64,000 nucleotides of DNA from CAZMGY01 sp964565945 [NCBI: uncultured bacterium]. GTDB lineage: Bacteria; GCA-001730085. The position numbers and the translations under genes were made by a program. The stretch spans positions 162,054-226,053 of the forward strand of contig CAZMGY010000021.1 in assembly GCA_964565945.1 (NCBI GenBank), in the 5' to 3' direction. Position 1 is the stretch's first letter; every line of letters begins with the position of its first letter. This document shows, one piece after another, positions 58,837 through 64,000 of this stretch. Under the pieces are notes generated by a model that had not been told where the DNA came from, searched no databases, and saw only the letters and a program-made list of their open reading frames with translations.

Positions 58837-59079
58837 TAAAAACTCTCCTTGTGAAAAAATATCTTTCAAAAAAGCACATTTATATGGTAGTTGTGAGGGC
58901 TTTTTTTGTCAATAACTATCCCTTGAGAATTGAATCAAACTAAAATGAGTACATACACAAGGACGAAAGGTAGAAGCCATTTATTCATAACAAACGCTGG
59001 GCACTTTTTACGTGATTGTCGATCTATCCTGTAAGCCTTTGCGTGGGCTTGTCAACGACTAGGATGATGGAGCTAGTTG

Positions 59080-59088
59080 TGCTAGAAT
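59080..59088 (+). promoter_or_regulatory. Extended -10 promoter candidate for ispH
   Basis: TGCTAGAAT (59080-59088) is a TGn-extended -10 element, 32 bases before the ispH ATG. No good -35 at the right distance. Tentative. Confidence 0.3.
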
Positions 59089-59120
59089 AAGGTTTTATTT
59101 GACGAAGAGGAATCTAGTTC

Positions 59121-59975
59121 ATGAAAGTAACCAAAGCCAAAGCCTTGGGCACCTGTTTTGGTGTGCAAGATGCTATTGATTTAGCTTTAGAATCCGATCA
59201 CAAAGAAGATCTAACTATTTTGGGTCAGCTAGTGCACAATTCTCAAACTGTGCGTCGTTTAACCGAAGCTGGCATTAAGACTGTGAGTTCATTAAATGAA
59301 GACATTACCACTAAGCATGTGATGATCACGGCACATGGAGCTGCCAACAAAGTTAAAGAAGAACTTCTTAATCGTGGACATATTGTCGAAGATGCTTCAT
59401 GTCCGTTGGTTGTGCGTGTGCATAAAGTGATTAAAAAAATGGTTAAAAATGGTTATTTTCCTGTTGTGATTGGTCAGAAAGAACATGTGGAAGTGCGTGG
59501 TATTGTTGGTGATCTTGATGAGTATGAAATTATTAGATCAATCGATGAAATTGATAAGGTGGCAGATTATCCTCGTTTAGGAATTGTGAGTCAAACCACT
59601 CAGCAAATCAAAATGGTGGAAGAGATTGTTGAGGCCCTTCAAGCGCAGGGACACGAAGAAGTTAAGTTTATGGATACGGTTTGCAAGCCAACCAAAGATC
59701 GCCAGGAAGCGGTGGAAGTACTGTGTGATCAAGTGGATGTCATGATGGTGGTGGGAGGTTTTAATTCGAGCAATACGAAAAAGTTAAAGCTGGTGTGCGA
59801 ACGCAAAGGTTTGCGTGCGTACGATATTGAGGGTGTGGACAATATTCAGCTGGAATGGTTTCGCTCTAATGATCACGTTGGCATCACTGCAGGAACAAGC
59901 ACGCCCGCTGATGTGATTGAAAATGTTTATGAATATCTTTGCAACTTAAATCTTACTTCTGTAGAGCAATCCTAA
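59121..59975 (+). CDS. ispH: 4-hydroxy-3-methylbut-2-enyl diphosphate reductase
   Basis: The last MEP-pathway enzyme, giving IPP and DMAPP. The 284-residue protein has the three cluster cysteines in GTCFGV (Cys12), DASCPLV and DTVCKPTKDRQ, with the ITAHG and GIVSQTTQ signatures. An AGAGGAAT site precedes the ATG. It is followed after 25 bases by ispG, the enzyme of the preceding step, a convenient pairing of the two Fe-S enzymes. Confidence 0.96.
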   Translation: MKVTKAKALGTCFGVQDAIDLALESDHKEDLTILGQLVHNSQTVRRLTEAGIKTVSSLNEDITTKHVMITAHGAANKVKEELLNRGHIVEDASCPLVVRVHKVIKKMVKNGYFPVVIGQKEHVEVRGIVGDLDEYEIIRSIDEIDKVADYPRLGIVSQTTQQIKMVEEIVEALQAQGHEEVKFMDTVCKPTKDRQEAVEVLCDQVDVMMVVGGFNSSNTKKLKLVCERKGLRAYDIEGVDNIQLEWFRSNDHVGITAGTSTPADVIENVYEYLCNLNLTSVEQS

Positions 59976-60000
59976 ACCTCAGATGTAAGAAGGGAGTATC

Positions 60001-61674
60001 ATGAAAACAGACACGATCCATGATTGGACATATAATTTGGGTTTAGGTCAGTATCGAAGAATTCCTACGCAAGAAGTTTGTGTGGGCGATTGTGTTATCG
60101 GTGGCGATCATCCGATTCGAATTCAATCAATGACAACGACAGATACGATGGATACCGATGCCACAGTTGCGCAGACTTTGCGAATGGTTGAGATGGGGTG
60201 TGAGTTGGTGCGTATTACGGCACCTAGCATTTTGCATGCCGAAAATTTACAAAATATTCGTGAGGTTTTGCATACTCAAGGTTGTTATGTACCCTTGATT
60301 GCCGATATTCACTTTACGCCCAATGCTGCTGAGATTGCGGCACGGCTTGTCGAAAAAGTGCGTGTGAACCCTGGTAATTATGTGGACAAGAAAAAGTTTC
60401 AGTTAACGGAATATTCGGATCAGGATTATCAAGAAGAATTGGAGCGAATTAATGAGCGCTTTTTTCCCTTGGTTAAAATTTGCAAAGAATATGGAACGGC
60501 GATGCGTATTGGGACTAATCACGGGTCTTTGTCGGACCGGATTATGAGTCGCTATGGCGATACACCTCGGGGTATGGTGGAATCGGCTTTGGAGTTTGTT
60601 CGTATATGTGAAGAGCATGATTATGATCAGATCATTTTATCGATGAAGGCGTCCAATACACAAGTGATGGTGCAAGCTTATCGCCTGTTGATGCATGAGA
60701 TGCTAAAAAGAGGACGTGTTTATCCTTTGCATTTGGGTGTAACAGAGGCTGGTGAAGGTGTTGATGGGCGGTTGAAGTCAGCGGTCGGTATTGGGGCTCT
60801 GTTGGCGGATGGGTTGGGGGATACCGTGCGGGTTTCTTTAACCGAAGACCCTGAGTTTGAGCCTCCAGTGGCCAAATATATTGTGGACTGTTTAACGTTT
60901 GAACCGTCATCTTGTGGCTCTCAGGCTTCGGGAGTGATTGGCTCTCAAAACCCTTATCGATTTGAGCGAAGACAAGCGCAGTCCGTTTTAGGATTTGGCA
61001 ACGCGACTATCCCAGTAATTGTTAGCAAGTATCCTAGCGCCGATGTGCATGAGAAGGATTTCGATGGTCGTGACGATGTGGCTGTGCTTGCTATCAGGAA
61101 TCGGCAAAATATTTTTACGATACGTTCAGAAATTTTTAAGATGATGCAGGATGGTGATAAGCGCCCCATTGTATTAGATGTGCGTGGGTTGCAAGTGAAG
61201 TTAGGAGAAAATATTACTGGCGAAGCGAGTTGGCAGCTAAGTTTGGCCTCCTTGTTGGGCCCTTTTTTGATTGAGGGCTTTGTGGATGGTGTTTGGGTTT
61301 CTGATAATGAGAGTCATATCACTGATACGTTAGCTTTGCTACAGGCGGCACGCTTAAGAACGGTTAAGACCGAATATATTTCCTGTCCTTCGTGTGGGAG
61401 AACATTGTTTGATTTGCAAGAAACAACGGCAAGTGTGAGAGACAAAACTAGTCACCTTAAAGGTTTGAAAATTGCTGTTATGGGCTGTATTGTGAACGGT
61501 CCTGGTGAAATGGCTGACGCCGATTATGGTTATGTTGGATCGGGGCCAGGAAAGATTTCTTTGTACCGTGGGAACCGTGTTGTGAAAAAAAATATTTCCT
61601 CGGAAGATGCGGTTGAGCAACTTGTAGAGTTGATAAAAAATGATGGTGCATGGAGGGATCCTAAACAGCAATAA
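60001..61674 (+). CDS. ispG: 4-hydroxy-3-methylbut-2-en-1-yl diphosphate synthase, long three-domain form
   Basis: Converts MEcPP to HMBPP in the MEP pathway, using a 4Fe-4S cluster. The N-terminal TIM barrel has IQSMTTTDTMDTDATVAQ and IADIHFTPNAAEIA; the C-terminal domain has the cluster cysteines in CPSCGRT and GCIVNGPGEMADADYGYVG. At 557 residues it carries an extra domain between the two (about 290-440), as in Bacteroidetes, Chlamydiae and plants; most bacteria have an about 370-residue form. This is a useful lineage hint. AAGGGAG site before the ATG. Confidence 0.95.
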   Translation: MKTDTIHDWTYNLGLGQYRRIPTQEVCVGDCVIGGDHPIRIQSMTTTDTMDTDATVAQTLRMVEMGCELVRITAPSILHAENLQNIREVLHTQGCYVPLIADIHFTPNAAEIAARLVEKVRVNPGNYVDKKKFQLTEYSDQDYQEELERINERFFPLVKICKEYGTAMRIGTNHGSLSDRIMSRYGDTPRGMVESALEFVRICEEHDYDQIILSMKASNTQVMVQAYRLLMHEMLKRGRVYPLHLGVTEAGEGVDGRLKSAVGIGALLADGLGDTVRVSLTEDPEFEPPVAKYIVDCLTFEPSSCGSQASGVIGSQNPYRFERRQAQSVLGFGNATIPVIVSKYPSADVHEKDFDGRDDVAVLAIRNRQNIFTIRSEIFKMMQDGDKRPIVLDVRGLQVKLGENITGEASWQLSLASLLGPFLIEGFVDGVWVSDNESHITDTLALLQAARLRTVKTEYISCPSCGRTLFDLQETTASVRDKTSHLKGLKIAVMGCIVNGPGEMADADYGYVGSGPGKISLYRGNRVVKKNISSEDAVEQLVELIKNDGAWRDPKQQ

Positions 61675-61705
61675 AAAAATATTTTCATTATGTGTTAGAA
61701 AAAAA

Positions 61706-61735
61706 TTGACAGTGTTAAGTTAGTTTTGTTATAAC
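61706..61735 (+). promoter_or_regulatory. Predicted promoter of the giant exoprotein gene
   Basis: TTGACA (61706-61711) is followed by TATAAC (61730-61735) at 18-base spacing, 63 bases before the ATG at 61798. A second -10-like TATAAT lies at 61746-61751. The -10 region lies within the 22-bp palindrome. Confidence 0.6.
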
Positions 61736-61750
61736 TAGCGCTGGTTATAA
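61729..61750. promoter_or_regulatory. 22-bp palindrome overlapping the promoter, candidate operator
   Basis: TTATAACTAGCGCTGGTTATAA is a perfect palindrome except for one base pair (positions 8 and 15). It overlaps the -10 element, the classic place for a repressor site. Two A/T-rich arms and a GC-rich AGCGCT core suit a dimeric helix-turn-helix protein. No regulator for it is identified. Confidence 0.6.
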
Positions 61751-61797
61751 TAATTTGTGAGCATTGTGTGTTAAACAATAATAAAGAGGGTTGTCAA

Positions 61798-64000
61798 ATG
61801 AAATTATTCATGAAAACGCCAATGGCTGTGGCGACATTGGTACTTTTTCTATCGTCTGGTCCGTTGTTGGGGCAAGGGATTCAAATTGATACTACTAATC
61901 AAGGAAGCATCGACTATATCAACGGTGAGTATATTGTCGATGGGGATACGGCTGTTACTGGGGAATTTGATATTGATCAAGATATAGTTATCCGTGGTAT
62001 TAACAATGCCCAGCTTCTCTTTCAAGATATTTCTGGCACAGTTTCGAACATTAATGCTCAGTTAAGCTTGTACGATTTGGTTTTTGCACTGATCAATCAA
62101 GCGGGTATTAACATCGGAGTTGCTGGAGCAATTGCCGCTCACGACGCTGCAGCTATTCTTAGCACGCTTAATATCAATCCCGTAGATTTTTTTACACAGA
62201 ACTATACCTTCTCTAATGATGATAATGCGGTGGGAGCAGTTATTAATAATGGACAAGTTGAGGTTGATCAATTTGTCGCCTTCATTGGTGAAACCATTCA
62301 AAATGATGGTGCTGTGATTGCACGTCTTGGTCAAGTGGCTTTTGCTGCTGGTAACAAGGTGACTTTAAGCATTGATGGTGAAAATTTGGTTAACGTTATT
62401 GTGGATGAAGAACTGGCTGCCGATTTGGCTGATCAAATTGATGTTCAAAATCAAATTCTAAACACGGGGTCTGTAATAGCCGATGGTGGTCGTGTTTTGA
62501 TTAGTTCAGGAGCGGCGAAAGACCTGTTTGCCTCAGCGGTGAATAACACTGGCTTAATTCAAGCAAAATCTCTTGTAAACGAAGGTGGTCGGATTATTCT
62601 TAAATCTAATCAGGCCGTTAATATTGGGGGCAATGGAGTGATTGATGCGTCGGCAGATGCGTCTGGAGCTGAGTTGGGACGCATTACCATTGATAGCGAT
62701 GATGCGGTTTTTATTGGTGACAGTGCTGTCATTAAAACAAATGCTGTCGAGGGTGCCGATGCTGGATATATTGATATTCATGGTCACGGGCGCGGATCTT
62801 TGATTAGTGGCAATGCCCGTCTGGAGGCGCGTGGGGCAACGACAGATTCGGCTGCTGGACGAATTTTCTTGAACTCTTTTCATGATATTGAAAGCCCTTC
62901 TGTGCAAGATCGTGAAAATTATCAACAAGGGAATACAGGGTGGATTGAAAATAATGCCAAGATTATTGTGGATGGTGGCGACGAAGAGGGTTCTGGCTGG
63001 ATTGACTTTTCAGGTAAGAGTGTCGATTGGTATTCGGGCAAGGCTTTTCAGTTGAGAAAAGGTGGGATGTTTACTCTGGATCCGGCAGGGATTAGCTTTG
63101 TGGATAATAGTACTGGCAATGGAGATTCTGGTATTGTAAGCGGGATTGGTAGTAACCAAGAATACGCTTTTGGTGAAGATTCTACAGTTAACCTAATATT
63201 GGATGTGAATCCGAATAATGGAGGAGAATTGTTAGCTGGGATTAATGGAGGCACTCTGATTCTGGAGGCTTCGACTGTTAATGTCAATGTTGACTGGGAT
63301 ACAGATGAATCCAATGGAAGTAGTAATGAAGGCTATCATTTGACCATTAATGTCGATGGAATAGATAAGTCTTTTACTATTGCTAGTGGAGTCACTCTAA
63401 CAATGGCTGCAGATCGAAACTTTACAGTAAATTCTGAAGCAAACATTGAAATTGCAGGTAAGGTGATTGCGAGTGGTGCTGGAAACATTGCGTTGCATGC
63501 GGGTATGTCTACAGCTACTTTGGGAGGCGATGGTGTGAGTATTGATGCGACTCCTGTAATTGGCTTGGGGAAAGAGTCGATTGAGTTGGGAGCAGGTGCG
63601 TTGACGATTGATGCAGCTGGTGACGGCACAGAGGGTGTGATTAAGGTTTTGCTTAATGGGACGACAATTACAACGGATGGTGACGTAACCATTACTTCAC
63701 AGGATGTAGAGACACATCCTTTGGTTATTAATAGAAGGGTAGCTCAAGGAGATACTTTAACCGTGAACTTGACCGCTGACCCAGCAGGGGGTGCGGGTTT
63801 ACTAGATATCGATGTGACGGGTAATGGATTTAACGATTATGCCGTAGACGTAGATGACGCGGAGAATGATTTACATATTGATGTCGTAGGTGGAGATTTG
63901 ATTTCAACCTCAGGTGTAACAAATGGAACTGTTCACACGATTGACGAAGTTGTGTTGGTCAATACAGATGCCACTTTGAGTTACAATTTGTCCGAAATAG
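61798..64000 (+). CDS. Giant filamentous-haemagglutinin-type exoprotein, 5' part
   Basis: The first 734 codons of an open frame that runs off the window. After a signal peptide (about 1-27, ending LLGQG) comes a TPS-like secretion domain (about 28-220: GSIDYINGEYIVDGDTA, AQLSLYDLVFALINQAG, GQVAFAAGNKVTLSIDGE), which in FhaB/HpmA-type proteins directs export by a TpsB outer-membrane partner. Then follows a long, repetitive beta-helix-like region rich in Gly, Asn, Asp and Val, with few charged basic residues and no cysteines seen. It may act in adhesion or cell contact. AGAGGG site seven bases before the ATG. No TpsB is visible in the window. Confidence 0.75.
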   Translation, partial: MKLFMKTPMAVATLVLFLSSGPLLGQGIQIDTTNQGSIDYINGEYIVDGDTAVTGEFDIDQDIVIRGINNAQLLFQDISGTVSNINAQLSLYDLVFALINQAGINIGVAGAIAAHDAAAILSTLNINPVDFFTQNYTFSNDDNAVGAVINNGQVEVDQFVAFIGETIQNDGAVIARLGQVAFAAGNKVTLSIDGENLVNVIVDEELAADLADQIDVQNQILNTGSVIADGGRVLISSGAAKDLFASAVNNTGLIQAKSLVNEGGRIILKSNQAVNIGGNGVIDASADASGAELGRITIDSDDAVFIGDSAVIKTNAVEGADAGYIDIHGHGRGSLISGNARLEARGATTDSAAGRIFLNSFHDIESPSVQDRENYQQGNTGWIENNAKIIVDGGDEEGSGWIDFSGKSVDWYSGKAFQLRKGGMFTLDPAGISFVDNSTGNGDSGIVSGIGSNQEYAFGEDSTVNLILDVNPNNGGELLAGINGGTLILEASTVNVNVDWDTDESNGSSNEGYHLTINVDGIDKSFTIASGVTLTMAADRNFTVNSEANIEIAGKVIASGAGNIALHAGMSTATLGGDGVSIDATPVIGLGKESIELGAGALTIDAAGDGTEGVIKVLLNGTTITTDGDVTITSQDVETHPLVINRRVAQGDTLTVNLTADPAGGAGLLDIDVTGNGFNDYAVDVDDAENDLHIDVVGGDLISTSGVTNGTVHTIDEVVLVNTDATLSYNLSEI

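Overview
The window is a chromosomal segment around the replication origin of a diderm (Gram-negative-type) bacterium with moderately AT-rich DNA. Evidence for a diderm is the long YidC with a periplasmic domain, the GyrB with the large Gram-negative insertion, the secretin/pilus operon, DsbD, and a very large filamentous-haemagglutinin-type exoprotein. A long IspG with an inserted domain, a TIGR04073-like small secreted protein and the giant exoprotein would fit a PVC-superphylum relative such as Omnitrophota. That placement is an inference from gene features only; no marker phylogeny could be run.

Layout. 1-3653 (minus strand): the classic origin-proximal block rpmH-rnpA-yidD-yidC-mnmE (mnmE runs off the window) plus a Fur-family regulator. 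3654-11854 (plus): dnaA, an oriC-like cluster of DnaA boxes, dnaN, a small DciA-like gene, gyrB, gyrA, then ndk. 12307-13255 is a decayed stretch with an IS3-type transposase remnant and a 45-bp inverted near-copy of part of parA. 13256-24051: mnmG, parA, parB and the F-type ATP synthase operon. The operon carries two c-subunit genes. One has a two-carboxylate (Na+-type) ion site; the other, upstream of atpB, has lost both carboxylates. Two tRNAs (Thr, Tyr) follow on the minus strand.

24719-33144: a large secreted protein with a kinase-like C-terminal half, then hemH, ygfZ, a Ste24-type protease and dsbD, and a convergent CDF metal transporter. 33334-41229: an NtrC-like regulator without the sigma-54 contact loop, a dead GT4 glycosyltransferase, a large GH94-type glycoside phosphorylase, murJ, and a nitrilase gene broken by one in-frame stop. 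41611-48814: a pilus or type II secretion operon made of a small MerR regulator, a PilB/GspE homologue with destroyed Walker motifs, a PilM-PilN fusion, PilO-like and PilP-like proteins, and a secretin with an unusual C-terminal extension.

48898-54820: a tightly coupled housekeeping operon ftsH-folP-cdaA-cdaR-pdxJ-acpS-nnrD (proteolysis, folate, c-di-AMP, vitamin B6, acyl carrier protein activation, NAD(P)HX repair). 54826-58836 (minus): hemB-hemL, a GT2 glycosyltransferase with a DUF2007-like protein, and the TIGR04073-like secreted protein. 59121-61674: the last two steps of the MEP isoprenoid pathway, ispH and ispG. From 61798 a giant adhesin-like gene starts behind a promoter that overlaps a 22-bp palindrome and runs off the window end.

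Hem genes are split between two loci (hemB-hemL and hemH). The most unusual points are the ion-site-less c-subunit paralogue, the pseudo-ATPase in the pilus operon, and the secreted kinase-like protein.
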